This document shows, in pieces, positions 44,688 through 53,707 of a stretch of DNA of 64,000 bases. Within the stretch, counting starts at the first letter, position 1. The number at the start of each line of letters is the position of its first letter. Origin of the DNA: an uncultured Paracoccaceae bacterium (GTDB lineage Bacteria > Pseudomonadota > Alphaproteobacteria > Rhodobacterales > Rhodobacteraceae); assembly GCA_947497985.1 (NCBI GenBank), contig CANMIX010000014.1:1-64000 (forward strand), in the 5' to 3' direction. The notes beneath the pieces are model-generated. The model was not told where the DNA came from. It did not search any database and worked only from the letters and a program-made list of their open reading frames with translations. The position numbers and the translations under genes were made by a program.

Positions 44688-45803
44688 ATGACCGAGACCC
44701 GTTTACCCGTAACACTCCTCACCGGATTTCTGGGGGCCGGCAAATCGACCCTATTGAACAAAATCCTCTCGGACGGCGCATCCGGCCGGATCGCGGTGGT
44801 TGTGAATGAATTCGGCGAGGTTGGCCTGGATCACGACCTGATCGAGGCCACCGGCGAAGAAGTGGTCCTGTTGTCGTCGGGCTGTATCTGCTGTTCGATC
44901 CGGGGCGATCTGGCTGAGACGCTTTTGAACCTGATCCAACGGCGCGATGCGGGGGAATTGGATTTTGAGCGTATTGTAATCGAGACCACCGGCCTGGCCG
45001 ATCCGGTTCCGATCCAACAAACCATGCTGGTGGACCGGACGCTGTCCAGCGTCGCCTATTTGGACGGGATCGTGACGCTGGTTGATGCGATAAACGGGCA
45101 AAAGACCTTGGACGCCCAGTTTGAGGCCGTATCCCAAGTCGCGACTGCAGATCTGGTTCTGCTCACCAAAACTGATCTCGCCAATCCCGAAGACATTCGC
45201 GGCCTGCGCAAACGTTTGGAGGCCCTGAACCCGACCGCGCGTATGGTTAACGTGGGGGCCGCTGTCGAGGATCCGTCGATGTTGTGGGCGCTTTCGGGCA
45301 TGCGCCGCGATGCCACCACCCAAAACGCATTGACCTGGATGTCGCGGGAGCCAGAACCAGCGCCAACCGCAGACCCTTTTGCCAATCTCTCAGGGTTTAA
45401 CGTTCAGCCCAAAACTCAGAGCATCTCAGCCCATGACGCGCGGATCGCCACCGCCTCCATCACGCTGGACGACCCGTTGGATGATACAGTTTTTGACAAA
45501 TGGCTCGACACGCTTGTGGCGCTCAAGGGGCGCAATCTGTTGCGGGTCAAGGGGATCGTGTTCCTAAAGGACATGGAGCATCCCTTTGTCTTTCACGGGG
45601 TGCAGCATATTTTTGACCTGCCGGTCCCCTTGAAGAATTGGCCCAAAGGCAACACCACCTCGCGCGTGGTCGTCATTGCCCGCGACATGACCGATGCACA
45701 GCTGGAACGCAGTCTGGACATGTTGCGCGCAACCAAAGCGGACAAAGACCAGCCTGCAGTTTTTCCAGGTTGGGCAGAGGTCGAGGCGGAAAACTGGTCG
45801 TAA
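44688..45803 (+). CDS. COG0523-family GTPase (CobW/ZNG-like metal chaperone)
   Basis: The 371-residue G3E GTPase has Walker A GFLGAGKSTLLNKIL, the metal-binding CxCC motif SSGCICCSIRGDL, the VNEFGEVG and ETTGLADP segments, and LLTKTDLAN for guanine recognition. A CobW C-terminal domain follows (RGRNLLRVKGIVF-like: LKGRNLLRVKGIVFLKDMEH). Such proteins insert or allocate metal, often zinc, when it is scarce. A Zur-like site upstream supports zinc. It could instead serve cobalamin synthesis, but no cob genes are nearby. Confidence 0.88.
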   Translation: MTETRLPVTLLTGFLGAGKSTLLNKILSDGASGRIAVVVNEFGEVGLDHDLIEATGEEVVLLSSGCICCSIRGDLAETLLNLIQRRDAGELDFERIVIETTGLADPVPIQQTMLVDRTLSSVAYLDGIVTLVDAINGQKTLDAQFEAVSQVATADLVLLTKTDLANPEDIRGLRKRLEALNPTARMVNVGAAVEDPSMLWALSGMRRDATTQNALTWMSREPEPAPTADPFANLSGFNVQPKTQSISAHDARIATASITLDDPLDDTVFDKWLDTLVALKGRNLLRVKGIVFLKDMEHPFVFHGVQHIFDLPVPLKNWPKGNTTSRVVVIARDMTDAQLERSLDMLRATKADKDQPAVFPGWAEVEAENWS

Positions 45804-45876
45804 CCTACACGCGCTGAAACAAAAATCGCCGCCCCAGTATGGGACGGCGGGATATTCATTTGCGCAGGTTGTGCGA

Positions 45877-46455
45877 TTACTTGGCCTTACCGGCCTCGAT
45901 CGAGATCACAACCGGAATTTCGTCGGTGACGAACGGGACGTTCTTACCCAGACCAAAATCAGTCCGCAGCAGGGTCGTGGTGGCGTTGAAACCAGCCCAT
46001 GGACCATTGGAGAAGGGGTGCGCGTCTGTTTTGCCGTTCATCTCAGCATGCAGAACAACAGATTTTGTCACGCCGTTCATGGTCAGATCGCCGGTGATCA
46101 GTGCAGTGTCTTGACCGGTCACTTGGATGTTGGTGGATACAAATGTGACATTTGCGTTTTCAGCGGCATTAAAGAAGTCGTCCGCCATAAAGTGATTAAA
46201 GCGCGCTTCCCAGCCGGTCAGCATGGTTGTCACTGGGAATTCGATCGATACGGAAGAATTGGCAACATCTTCCTGGTCAAACATGATCTCGCCTTCAAAG
46301 CCTGAGAACATGCCGTAAACGGTGGAAAAACCCAAATGGTCAAAAGAGAACAGGATGTTGCTGTGACCGGGATCCAAGACATATTTCTCGGGTGCAGCGA
46401 CAGCTGCGGTTGCGCCTGCGGCGATCAAAGCGGCTGCGGTCAAAATGCGTTTCAT
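45877..46455 (-). CDS. Exported YceI-family protein
   Basis: A 192-residue periplasmic protein with signal peptide MKRILTAAALIAAGATAAVA. The YceI lipocalin-like domain follows: KYVLDPGHSNILFSFDHLGF, then GMFSGFEGEI and TMNGVTKSVVLHAEMNG, ending EIPVVISIEAGKAK. It probably binds a polyisoprenoid such as a quinone precursor. It is separate from the YceI domain of the fusion at 41202, so the window has two YceI copies. Confidence 0.92.
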   Translation of the reverse strand: MKRILTAAALIAAGATAAVAAPEKYVLDPGHSNILFSFDHLGFSTVYGMFSGFEGEIMFDQEDVANSSVSIEFPVTTMLTGWEARFNHFMADDFFNAAENANVTFVSTNIQVTGQDTALITGDLTMNGVTKSVVLHAEMNGKTDAHPFSNGPWAGFNATTTLLRTDFGLGKNVPFVTDEIPVVISIEAGKAK

Positions 46456-46641
46456 GGGATGGCTCCATTGAGATCAATTTCTGTCTCGGCAAGATGCCGA
46501 GTTCCCGTAAAAAGGGAAGCTGTTTTTTCTAACAATCACTGTGTGTTGATAAACAAAGGTTCCGCACAAAAGGCACATAAGTCCGAGTACAGGATTGGAA
46601 GTGTCGAAACCGGCCGCTTGGCTGGTGTTTTTGGCCGGGTC

Positions 46642-47493
46642 TTATCTTTCGTTAAGCGTGGTCAGCGCGGTCATAAACCCCGGGTAAAGGTCTGCCGCAA
46701 TGCCCACCAGTCCCGCCTCTCCCAGTCCCGCCTTTCCCAGTCCCGCCTTTTCTGGGCCGCCGGTTTCGGGCTGCAACGCAGCGACACGCCCGCGTGCCTC
46801 CTCGATCAGGATCTGACCGGCCGCAAAATGCCAGGGATCCAAATGGCGGTTCCAATACCCGTCAAGGCGCCCGGCTGCGACATAGGCAAGGTCAAGGGCT
46901 GCAGCACCCAATTGGCGCACCCCGGCGCTGGCCGTCAGAACGTTTTGATACTGGGAAAGCGCCTGTGGTAACGCCTGCGACCCACCGGGCGGCATGCCAG
47001 TGGACAGCATCGCCTCACTTAAACGGCTCTTACCAGAAGTATGCAGACGAATATCGCCATTCAGCCAAGCACCACTGCCGCGTTCCGCGACAAATAGATC
47101 CTTGCGGACTGGATCATAGACCACGCCCGCGACGATCTCACCGTTGTGTTCTAGCGCGACCGAAATCGCCCAATGCGCCAGACCGCGCAGAAAATTGCCG
47201 GTCCCATCCATCGGGTCGACGATCCAACGATGCGCACCGTCTGTGCCAGGAACCGCGTCGCGGCCCTCTATCAACATCCCATAGGTTGGTTGCGCGGTGG
47301 CGAATGTGTCCTGCAAGTCCTGAGCGCAGCGTTGATCTGCGGCCTCGACAAATCCGACAAGTTCCGCGGCGGTGACGTGACGGTTCTGGAGTGTTGCAAA
47401 ATCCTCCTCCATCCGCGCCCCAGCGTTCTGGACTGCTGTGATCATCGTCCCAAGCGTACCCGTCTGTTCCACTATGCCATCCCCTGCATTCAC
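46642..47493 (-). CDS. Inositol monophosphatase-family phosphatase
   Basis: The FIG/IMP-superfamily phosphatase of up to 283 residues has the metal-site motif WIVDPMDGTGNFLRGLAHWA preceded by the Glu in LIEGRDAVPG and followed by a C-terminal Asp site (RLDGYWNRHLDPWHFAAGQI). The usual GVIG-type start region is ITAVQNAGARMEED; the frame opens with GTG at 47493, while GTG 47472 (AGGGGA upstream) and ATG 47445 are alternatives. The C-terminus contains a short GLGKAGLGEAG repeat encoded by a 15-base tandem repeat. Confidence 0.88.
   Translation of the reverse strand: MNAGDGIVEQTGTLGTMITAVQNAGARMEEDFATLQNRHVTAAELVGFVEAADQRCAQDLQDTFATAQPTYGMLIEGRDAVPGTDGAHRWIVDPMDGTGNFLRGLAHWAISVALEHNGEIVAGVVYDPVRKDLFVAERGSGAWLNGDIRLHTSGKSRLSEAMLSTGMPPGGSQALPQALSQYQNVLTASAGVRQLGAAALDLAYVAAGRLDGYWNRHLDPWHFAAGQILIEEARGRVAALQPETGGPEKAGLGKAGLGEAGLVGIAADLYPGFMTALTTLNER
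46711..46755. repeat. 15-base tandem repeat within the phosphatase gene
   Basis: Three consecutive units of TCCCGCCTTTCCCAG (one and three mismatches in the outer copies) encode repeated KAGLG/EAGLV pentapeptides on the minus strand. The repeat stays in frame and may vary in number between strains through slippage without breaking the gene. Confidence 0.8.
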
Positions 47494-47597
47494 TCACCAA
47501 AAACCAGCACATCTTAACCGCCTCATCCGGAGCTGCAAACAAAACGGGAGGCACGCTGACAGCGCCCTCCCTTCTGAAACCTCGGTATCAATGGGTG

Positions 47598-48164
47598 TTA
47601 CGACAAGATCGGCAAATGCCCTGACAGGCGATCGCGCAAAAGGGCGCGCGCTTTGCGGTCAGGGATCGGCAATTCGGCCAAAGCCGCGCCGTCGCGATCA
47701 ACCACGCGCAGGCATTTCGCCTCAAGACACACGCCGCCCAAGCTGTCAAAGGAGCGCCGCAGCAAAAGCTCATCTTGACCGCTGCGGTTGCGGCGCACCA
47801 GTCGGAGTTCGCGGGCGTCGGGGTCAAAACAGACCTCGGGGCTGAACCATTCTTCGGCCCGGCTGAATAGCAACCAGCCCAATAGAACCATCAAACCGCT
47901 TGTCACCGCAAACGTCAGTAGCGAACCGGGCGACAACGTCACCCCATATGCCAAAACGGCCCCGCCACTGGTACTGATCAGCAACCCCGCGCCCTGAACG
48001 CAGCGCAATGCAAACCCAAGCGTCGCCATCGACCGCACAGGCCCGCGATCAGTCGGTTGAACAGAAGACATTTCAGACTGCGCCGCGTCGCGCATCGCAT
48101 TTGCGCGCGCCATGGAGAATTGTGCAGCTTGCATACGCCCGTCAGGCAGATCCGCCATTGTCAT
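47598..48164 (-). CDS. Hypothetical membrane protein with two helices
   Basis: A ~188-residue protein I do not recognise. It has a cytoplasmic N-terminus (MTMADLPDGRMQAAQFSMAR) and two close hydrophobic helices (ALRCVQGAGLLISTSGGAVL; LLTFAVTSGLMVLLGWLLFS). A hydrophilic C-terminal domain of about 90 residues follows (CFDPDARELRLVRRNRSGQD). ATG 48164 is chosen because AAGGGAG stands 7 bases before it; an in-frame ATG at 48206 lacks one. It is monocistronic between a phosphatase gene and the divergent rpsF operon. Confidence 0.65.
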   Translation of the reverse strand: MTMADLPDGRMQAAQFSMARANAMRDAAQSEMSSVQPTDRGPVRSMATLGFALRCVQGAGLLISTSGGAVLAYGVTLSPGSLLTFAVTSGLMVLLGWLLFSRAEEWFSPEVCFDPDARELRLVRRNRSGQDELLLRRSFDSLGGVCLEAKCLRVVDRDGAALAELPIPDRKARALLRDRLSGHLPILS

Positions 48165-48470
48165 TGTCCACTCCCTTCTATGAGCCCGCATGGCATCGAT
48201 GGACATGTGCCGCCGTGTGCCATTAACCCTTCGTTAAAGCCTTTCTCGCCTTCAATTGCGGCGCAATTTGGGCTGAGACGTGGTGAGAAATCGCAAAGGA
48301 TTGGGCAGAACATAAGGACCATCCCAATGCACCTTGCGAAAACCGGAGAACCCTGTATATGAGGCACTCCTTCCGCATCACTTTTCGATCCGCGCAGACT
48401 CTCGTGGTGGGGCCGCGGAAGGTCATCTGCCCTACCTTTGAAATGCGCCTTGAAAGAAACAGGAGCTCAC

Positions 48471-48824
48471 ATGCCCCTTTATGAGCATGTTATGATTGCG
48501 CGTCAGGACCTGTCCAACACGCAAGCTGAAGGCCTTATCGAACACTTCGGTGCTGTTTTGTCCGACAATGGTGGTTCCATTGTCGACAGCGAGTACTGGG
48601 GCGTGAAGACCATGGCCTATAAGATCAACAAAAACCGCAAGGGCCACTATGCCTTCCTGAAGTCTGATGCACCTGCGCCAGCGATCCAGGAAATGGAACG
48701 CCTGATGCGCCTGCACGACGACGTTATGCGCGTTCTGACCATCAAGGTCGAAGAGCACGCCGAAGGCCCGTCGGTTCAAATGCAGAAACGTGACGAACGC
48801 GACAACCGTCGCGAGCGCCGCTGA
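48471..48824 (+). CDS. rpsF: 30S ribosomal protein S6
   Basis: A 117-residue S6 with opening MPLYEHVMIARQDLSNTQAE, central KTMAYKINKNRKGHYAFLKS and a basic tail RDERDNRRERR. ATG 48471 follows CAGGAG. It heads the conserved rpsF-rpsR-rplI operon. Confidence 0.97.
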   Translation: MPLYEHVMIARQDLSNTQAEGLIEHFGAVLSDNGGSIVDSEYWGVKTMAYKINKNRKGHYAFLKSDAPAPAIQEMERLMRLHDDVMRVLTIKVEEHAEGPSVQMQKRDERDNRRERR

Positions 48825-48852
48825 TCTTAGCTTGAGAAAAGGACGCTAAACC

Positions 48853-49080
48853 ATGGCAGCCAAACCGTTTTTCCGCCGTCGCAAAGTATGCCCGTTCTCG
48901 GGCGACAATGCGCCGAAAATCGACTATAAAGACACTCGTCTTCTGCAGCGCTATATTTCCGAGCGTGGCAAGATCGTGCCGTCCCGTATCACTGCTGTTT
49001 CTGCCAAGAAACAACGTGAACTGGCCCGCGCAATCAAACGTGCCCGTTTCCTGGCGCTGCTGCCCTACGCCGTGAAGTAA
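48853..49080 (+). CDS. rpsR: 30S ribosomal protein S18
   Basis: A 75-residue S18: [20 protein letters not shown], then [20 protein letters not shown] and a basic ending [17 protein letters not shown]. It binds beside S6 on the ribosome platform. Second gene of the operon, 28 bases after rpsF. Confidence 0.97.
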   Translation: MAAKPFFRRRKVCPFSGDNAPKIDYKDTRLLQRYISERGKIVPSRITAVSAKKQRELARAIKRARFLALLPYAVK

Positions 49081-49092
49081 GGAGAGACTGAT

Positions 49093-49710
49093 ATGCAAGT
49101 TATCCTTCTGGAACGTGTGGCCAAACTTGGCCAAATGGGTGAAGTTGTTGACGTAAAGCCTGGCTTTGCACGCAACTACCTGCTGCCGCAAGGCAAGGCC
49201 AAAACCGCTTCTGAAGCGAACCTGGCCTCTTTCGAAGCCCAGAAAGCGCAGCTTGAAGCGCGCAACCTGGAGACCAAGAAAGAAGCAGAAGCCCTGGGTG
49301 AAAAGCTGGACGGCCAGCAGTTCATCGTGATTCGCTCTGCTTCCGACGCAGGCGCGCTTTATGGCTCCGTTACTCCACGTGACGCCGCCGAAGCCGCAAC
49401 TGCAGCTGGTTTCACCGTAGACAAGAAACAGGTCGCTCTGATCAACCCGATCAAAGAGCTGGGCCTGCACTCTCTTGCTGTGAACCTGCACCCGGAAGTT
49501 TCCGTTGAGATCAAAATGAACGTGGCGCGGTCGGAAGAAGAAGCCGAACTGCAAGCCTCGGGCAAATCGATCCAAGAGTTGGCCGCCGAAGAGGAAGCCG
49601 CTGCGGAATTCGAAATCGCTGAACTGTTTGACGACATCGGCAGCGCCGCATCTGATGATGACGACGCACCGGTTGCAGACGAAGCACCAGCGGAAGAGAC
49701 CGAAAGCTAA
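49093..49710 (+). CDS. rplI: 50S ribosomal protein L9
   Basis: At 205 residues this L9 has the usual N-domain ([20 protein letters not shown] and [13 protein letters not shown]) and connecting helix. The C-domain contains [18 protein letters not shown]. The ~45-residue acidic Ala/Glu/Asp-rich tail beyond the bacterial core (about 160-205) is an extension common in Rhodobacterales. It is the last operon gene, before a terminator. Confidence 0.96.
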   Translation: MQVILLERVAKLGQMGEVVDVKPGFARNYLLPQGKAKTASEANLASFEAQKAQLEARNLETKKEAEALGEKLDGQQFIVIRSASDAGALYGSVTPRDAAEAATAAGFTVDKKQVALINPIKELGLHSLAVNLHPEVSVEIKMNVARSEEEAELQASGKSIQELAAEEEAAAEFEIAELFDDIGSAASDDDDAPVADEAPAEETES

Positions 49711-49737
49711 GCTTTCGTTTCCTCTAAACTGTTTTGC

Positions 49738-49766
49738 AAAGGCCGTCCCCTGTGGGCGGCCTTTGT
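49738..49766 (+). terminator. Terminator of the rpsF-rpsR-rplI operon
   Basis: AAAGGCCGTCCCC and GGGCGGCCTTT pair into a strong stem and are followed by GTCTGT. It lies 27 bases after the rplI stop. Confidence 0.8.
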
Positions 49767-49966
49767 CTGTGTCTGCCCCTGCATTCTTCAGCGGCTGACA
49801 ATAACAAAACTTCCCGACGACTGTTGCCGTGCTCGACACAATCCCTCGCGCAATCACGGATTGATTGCAGGTGGTCTGTTCACATCTTGAGGAGCGGTCA
49901 CTTCTACTGTTGCAGCGTGTCAAATGTTAATCGATTTTCCACACACTGCATACATTGGAGCTATTT

Positions 49967-50656
49967 ATGTCTTTAAAATTCAACATTTTATCTAGCCTGC
50001 TCGCCTTCGGCCTGGCCACAAGCGCGCAGGCCGTCACCATCACTGGTTATGATCTCCTTAACGTCAACCAGGCGCCCGAGGATTCATATGATGGCACCTT
50101 GCGTGGTTCCGCCGAAGGCATTCCCGGCCTGGTGGATTACGTCGGCGGCGGCGGAATTTTGAACGATGGCCTGTTGCCAGATGAGCGCGCGGGCACACAG
50201 TCGTTTTTCGGACGTAACGTCGTGGAAAACGCATCGATCACCCTCTACTTCGATCGCGCCGTTCGGATTGACTCAATTGAATTCCTCATCGGTCAAGGGG
50301 TGGGCGACACCAATAGAATTCCTGGCTCATTGTTGGAACTGACAGCCGTGGGCGGTGGCGGCGATTTTGTGACCTCGCTGTCTGCGGAAGGGTTTGGATC
50401 CATTGGTCGATCCGGCACCCAGATTAACGAGCGCTTTGATTTTGCCGGCACCGATTTTGCCGAGGTCGAGCTGGACTCAATCACCCTGCGGAATTTCTTC
50501 ACAACTCCGACCGACGGATTCCCGGGCTTCTTCTTGGGCGAAATCGTCGTGAACGAATTCACCGACATAGCCCCCGTGCCCCTGCCCGCCTCTGGCCTGC
50601 TGTTCCTGGGCGGCTTGGCTGGCTTTGGCATGCTACGTCGCCGCAAAGGCAGCTGA
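49967..50656 (+). CDS. Exported VPLPA-CTERM sorting-signal protein
   Basis: This 229-residue protein has a signal peptide MSLKFNILSSLLAFGLATSA cleaved near AQA. A Gly-rich beta-type domain (about 25-195) follows. The tail is a sorting signal: motif VPLPASGLLFLGGLAGFGML, then RRRKGS. VPLPA-CTERM proteins are processed by an exosortase-type system and often occur with exopolysaccharide functions. The passenger domain is not recognised. ATG 49967 is preferred to a TTG four codons earlier. Confidence 0.85.
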   Translation: MSLKFNILSSLLAFGLATSAQAVTITGYDLLNVNQAPEDSYDGTLRGSAEGIPGLVDYVGGGGILNDGLLPDERAGTQSFFGRNVVENASITLYFDRAVRIDSIEFLIGQGVGDTNRIPGSLLELTAVGGGGDFVTSLSAEGFGSIGRSGTQINERFDFAGTDFAEVELDSITLRNFFTTPTDGFPGFFLGEIVVNEFTDIAPVPLPASGLLFLGGLAGFGMLRRRKGS

Positions 50657-50681
50657 AACCGTAAAGCCTAGAAAAAAAGTG

Positions 50682-50714
50682 ACCGGCGCGCTGCTTAGTG
50701 CCGGTTCTATTTTA
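50682..50714 (+). terminator. Terminator-like hairpin after the VPLPA gene
   Basis: ACCGGC pairs with GCCGGT across a 12-base loop, followed by TCTATTTT. The stem is short but it lies 25 bases after the stop codon. Confidence 0.5.
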
Positions 50715-50718
50715 AGGG

Positions 50719-51057
50719 ATGGGGCCCAAATTCAACTTTAGATGGATAAAAATTACCATCTGGGCCCGCCGATGCTCTGTCGGGCCAGCGCCCGTATTGG
50801 AGCGCCGACGGGTTCAACCATCGGCTGACGCCGGTGACCTATCTTCCAGACGGGTCCCCACCGTGTGGAGGACAACTTCAGAACGGAGTTGGGCGCAGGT
50901 CCATACCCACGTGTGGGCCTGCGTACGCCCTGTTCAAAACCTCTGCATCAGCAGCATGCAAATTTGATGAGTTACAGTCCCTCATGCGTCGGTTACTTGA
51001 AGCACAACGATCATTTGCAAATGGGCATCGTTACACTTCAAACGCTAAGGAACTGAT
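50719..51057. other. Intergenic region with inverted repeats, no supported gene
   Basis: Several frames are open but none has a convincing start or product. A hairpin GCAGGTCCA...GGGCCTGC lies around 50898-50926. The final 60 bases before the lipoprotein gene are AT-rich and probably contain its promoter. I cannot tell whether the middle is a decayed gene. Confidence 0.5.
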
Positions 51058-51432
51058 ATGCCTGTTAAAGTTCAACACGCCCTGGCCGCGTTTGGCCTCG
51101 CACATCTTGCGGCCTGCGGTTTGTCACCAAACGATGACACATTACATCTGACGGGGCCTGCCAACGCATTTTACCACACAGACCTGGCCGAATGTCAGGC
51201 CCAGATTGCGCAGATCGACACCCACCTTGTCAGCAGAGGCGCCCAAACCGGCGCAGTCATTGGCGCCGTTGCCGGTGCAATTGACGCCGATAATAATCTC
51301 GAAGGTGCATTGGTCGGTGCAGCACTGGGAGCCGGGTTGGGCGCCTTGGAGGGAGAGGTCGACCGCCAAGACGGCAAACGCGACATGACCGTGCGCTGCA
51401 TGCAAAACAAAGGACACCCGGTGGTCGGTTAA
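51058..51432 (+). CDS. Glycine-zipper lipoprotein
   Basis: A 124-residue protein with a lipobox LAAC (acylated Cys at about residue 20) after a short signal peptide. Its Gly/Ala-rich zipper segments are GAQTGAVIGAVAGAIDADNN and EGALVGAALGAGLGALEGE, as in OsmB/17-kDa-antigen-like outer-membrane proteins. It probably inserts in or lines the outer membrane. No operon partner; a strong terminator follows. Confidence 0.78.
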   Translation: MPVKVQHALAAFGLAHLAACGLSPNDDTLHLTGPANAFYHTDLAECQAQIAQIDTHLVSRGAQTGAVIGAVAGAIDADNNLEGALVGAALGAGLGALEGEVDRQDGKRDMTVRCMQNKGHPVVG

Positions 51433-51450
51433 GCCCTGCCCAGATAGGAA

Positions 51451-51497
51451 AAGAGAGAGCCAAGATATGAGGGAAACAGATCCGGCTCTCTCTTCTC
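51451..51497 (+). terminator. Terminator after the glycine-zipper lipoprotein
   Basis: AAGAGAGAGCC pairs with GGCTCTCTCTT across a ~21-base loop, followed by a pyrimidine run. It lies 18 bases after the stop codon. Confidence 0.7.
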
Positions 51498-51732
51498 TGT
51501 CTCGGTCAGGCAAGAGGCAATAAGCCCAACCGTGCCGATGGGGGGAAGCGCCTCCAACTTCGCAACCAAATTGCAGAAATTCCCCTCTCTTAACAATTTC
51601 TTAGTCTGTAAAATTTGCGAGAACCTGCGCATGAATGCGCGGGGGATCGCGCAGACAGAACTCTTCTCTTGGCGCAGGATGCGATTGTTGCACACTGCTG
51701 CTCACTGCCGGTTTGACACAAAGGACATATCA

Positions 51733-52203
51733 ATGGACCGACGCAATCTCTTGGCCTGCTTTGGCTGTACGGCTCTTGTGGCCGCTTGCAGCGCCTCAGA
51801 CCCCGTGGCAGCCCCTGTGGTCTATGACCCACCTCTGTTTCCCAATGAAACACCGGAATTGCGGCAGAAGATCAATTTCTGGGCCGACCATTACGAGGTG
51901 CCGCGCAGTCTGGTTCACCGTCTTGCCATTCGGGAAAGCACCCACCGCCCCTGGGCCATAAACCGGCCCTATTACGGCCTGTTGCAAATCTTGCCTGCAA
52001 CGGCGCGCTCCATGGGGTTCAAAGGTCAGCCGCAGGATTTGTTGGATGCCGACACCAATTTGGAGTTTGCGGTGAAATACCTGCGCGGCGCCTGGCTTTT
52101 GTCGGACGGCAGCCAGGATACAGCTGTGAAACACTACTCGCGCGGCTACTACTACGAGGCCAAGCGCCGCGGGTTGTTACAGGAAACTGGCCTGCGCCCA
52201 TAG
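51733..52203 (+). CDS. Lytic transglycosylase-like lipoprotein
   Basis: A 156-residue SLT-type lipoprotein. The signal peptide MDRRNLLACFGCTALVAACS ends in a lipobox (VAAC). The SLT domain has catalytic Glu in HRLAIRESTHRPWAINRPYY, then GLLQILPATARSMGFKG and NLEFAVKYLRGAW. The ending ALKHYNRGY-like VKHYSRGYYYEAKRRG fits. It probably cuts peptidoglycan from the outer membrane or periplasm. ATG 51733 gives a proper signal peptide; the upstream in-frame extension does not. Confidence 0.88.
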   Translation: MDRRNLLACFGCTALVAACSASDPVAAPVVYDPPLFPNETPELRQKINFWADHYEVPRSLVHRLAIRESTHRPWAINRPYYGLLQILPATARSMGFKGQPQDLLDADTNLEFAVKYLRGAWLLSDGSQDTAVKHYSRGYYYEAKRRGLLQETGLRP

Positions 52204-52465
52204 CGTTTTGCTTAATGCGACGCCATTGTCACACATGCGGTTCACGCGGTGGAAATGCCGCAGAACGTGTCGTATTTCCTCGTGGATCGCATTTTAATTG
52301 ACTTTCAAGGGTATGATGGGACGTATTTTTTATTCAATATAATTAATAGGATAGCCAAATTGACGCATAACGCACTCGTGAGGGTTTCCGTAAAACTTTC
52401 GTAACCACTGCCAGCAATGTTACGGGAATATACCAACTTTGCACCGGCAGAAAACCGTCCTCCTC
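52204..52465. promoter_or_regulatory. AT-rich promoter region of the Hint gene
   Basis: An AT-rich stretch (52290-52365) contains TTGACT at 52298-52303 and TATTTT at 52324-52329, a weakly spaced sigma-70-like pair. The start codon lies ~140 bases further. No gene is visible. Confidence 0.3.
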
Positions 52466-53503
52466 ATGGCTACGACATTTCAAGTTATCTATCTTGGCAA
52501 CCTACCTGACATCGACTCCGAAGAAGGCAACTGGGTTGCCGAGAGCGCGAATGATCTGGTCGGGCTAGAATTCGGGTCGGCCGATGATCCGCTGGCGGGC
52601 AGCACCGCGACCTGGAGCCAGATGGGCGGGAGCGACCGCACGTATGACATGAACAATGATCGCGATTCAGATGAGTTCTCGATCAATGGCGGTGATGCGC
52701 AAACGTTTGACGGCGTTGCGGTCTATGACGCCACAATTACCTATACAGACGGCACGACGGCCAATATCACCGCCGTGGTCGCGCAGGATGCAAATGGTGA
52801 ATCCTATCTAACGCCCGAGTTCAGTGACAATTCTGACCAAGCCGCGCTCGAAGCGAAGATGATCCAATCCATCTCCCTCGATTCCGTTGTTGGTGACGAA
52901 TATGTCGGCCTGATCTCATCGCGTGTCGATATGGAAATGGTCACCTGTTTTACCGAAGGCACCAAAATACGCGCCGAACACGGGGACGTCCCGATCCAAC
53001 ACCTGACCCGCGGTGACCGTGTGATGACGCTAGATCATGGGCTGCAAAGCATTCGCTGGATTGGCAGTTCAACCGTTGCCGCCCGTGGCGTGCTTGCGCC
53101 GATCCGGTTTGCCTCTGGCACCCTTGGCAACAACCGCCCTCTGCGGGTTTCTCCGCAGCACCGAATGCTCGTTCAAGGCAGCGCGCTGGAGCTCTGTCTC
53201 GGTGAGGCTCAGGCACTGGTCCCCGCCTGTCATATGGTCAACGGCCACAACATCACACACGACCCCGGTGGCTCAGTCACCTATTATCACCTGATGTTTG
53301 ACCGCCATGAAATGATCTGGGCCGAAGGCGCGTTGAGTGAAAGCTTTTATCCCGGCGAACAAGGGTTTGACGCGCTCAGCCCTGACGCCCAACGTGAGAT
53401 ACTGAGCCTGTTTCCCAACCTGACACAGCAGTCGCCACAGACCGCTTATGGCCCCCTCGCCCGACAACAGCTGCCCAAACAGGTCTGGCACGCACTCCAA
53501 TAA
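52466..53503 (+). CDS. Hint-domain protein
   Basis: A ~345-residue protein. An N-terminal part rich in Asp and Asn (about 1-165, STATWSQMGGSDRTYDMNND) is followed by a Hint_2 domain starting at TCFTEGTKIRAEHGDVPIQH, with HGLQSIRWIGSSTV and SPQHRMLVQGSALEL. The C-terminal region LMFDRHEMIWAEGALSESFY is shared with the Hint domain at 42612-44405. Function unknown; such proteins are often exported in roseobacters. ATG 52466 has no strong ribosome site; a TTG nine codons upstream is possible. Confidence 0.8.
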   Translation: MATTFQVIYLGNLPDIDSEEGNWVAESANDLVGLEFGSADDPLAGSTATWSQMGGSDRTYDMNNDRDSDEFSINGGDAQTFDGVAVYDATITYTDGTTANITAVVAQDANGESYLTPEFSDNSDQAALEAKMIQSISLDSVVGDEYVGLISSRVDMEMVTCFTEGTKIRAEHGDVPIQHLTRGDRVMTLDHGLQSIRWIGSSTVAARGVLAPIRFASGTLGNNRPLRVSPQHRMLVQGSALELCLGEAQALVPACHMVNGHNITHDPGGSVTYYHLMFDRHEMIWAEGALSESFYPGEQGFDALSPDAQREILSLFPNLTQQSPQTAYGPLARQQLPKQVWHALQ

Positions 53504-53707
53504 CGCTCGATCTACACCGGTCTTCAAATACGCCACCGCAGCGCGCTTGCGCGCTGCCACGCCCAACAGCCTGCGATCCTCGTGTTCGAGGATCTTCAGG
53601 TTGGCGGGAGCCCCCCCGGCGCTCCCAACACGCACCTCCAAATACCCGGTACAAAAAAGGCCGCCCACGTAGGGCGGCCTTCTTTATTCAAAATGCTTGG
53701 GCAAAGA
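53504..53707. other. Short gap with palindrome AGCGCGCTTGCGCGCT
   Basis: A perfect palindromic hairpin (53539-53555) lies in the gap between the convergent Hint and trigger-factor genes. It may act as the Hint gene's terminator, although it lacks a clear T run. Confidence 0.4.
53652..53690 (-). terminator. Terminator of the trigger-factor gene
   Basis: On the minus strand AAGGCCGCCC pairs with GGGCGGCCTT around a TACGT loop and ends in TTTTTG. It is a strong intrinsic terminator 18 bases past the tig stop. Confidence 0.88.

Noticed and set aside
46711-46755. CRISPR-like repeat
   Set aside because: Only three contiguous 15-base units without spacers, inside a coding gene.
48742-49923. Minus-strand open frame of 393 residues over rpsR and rplI
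   Set aside because: Antisense of ribosomal protein genes; codon bias makes the shadow open.
50719-51057. Possible decayed transposase
   Set aside because: Inverted repeats are present but no frame shows transposase motifs, so there is no support for an insertion sequence.
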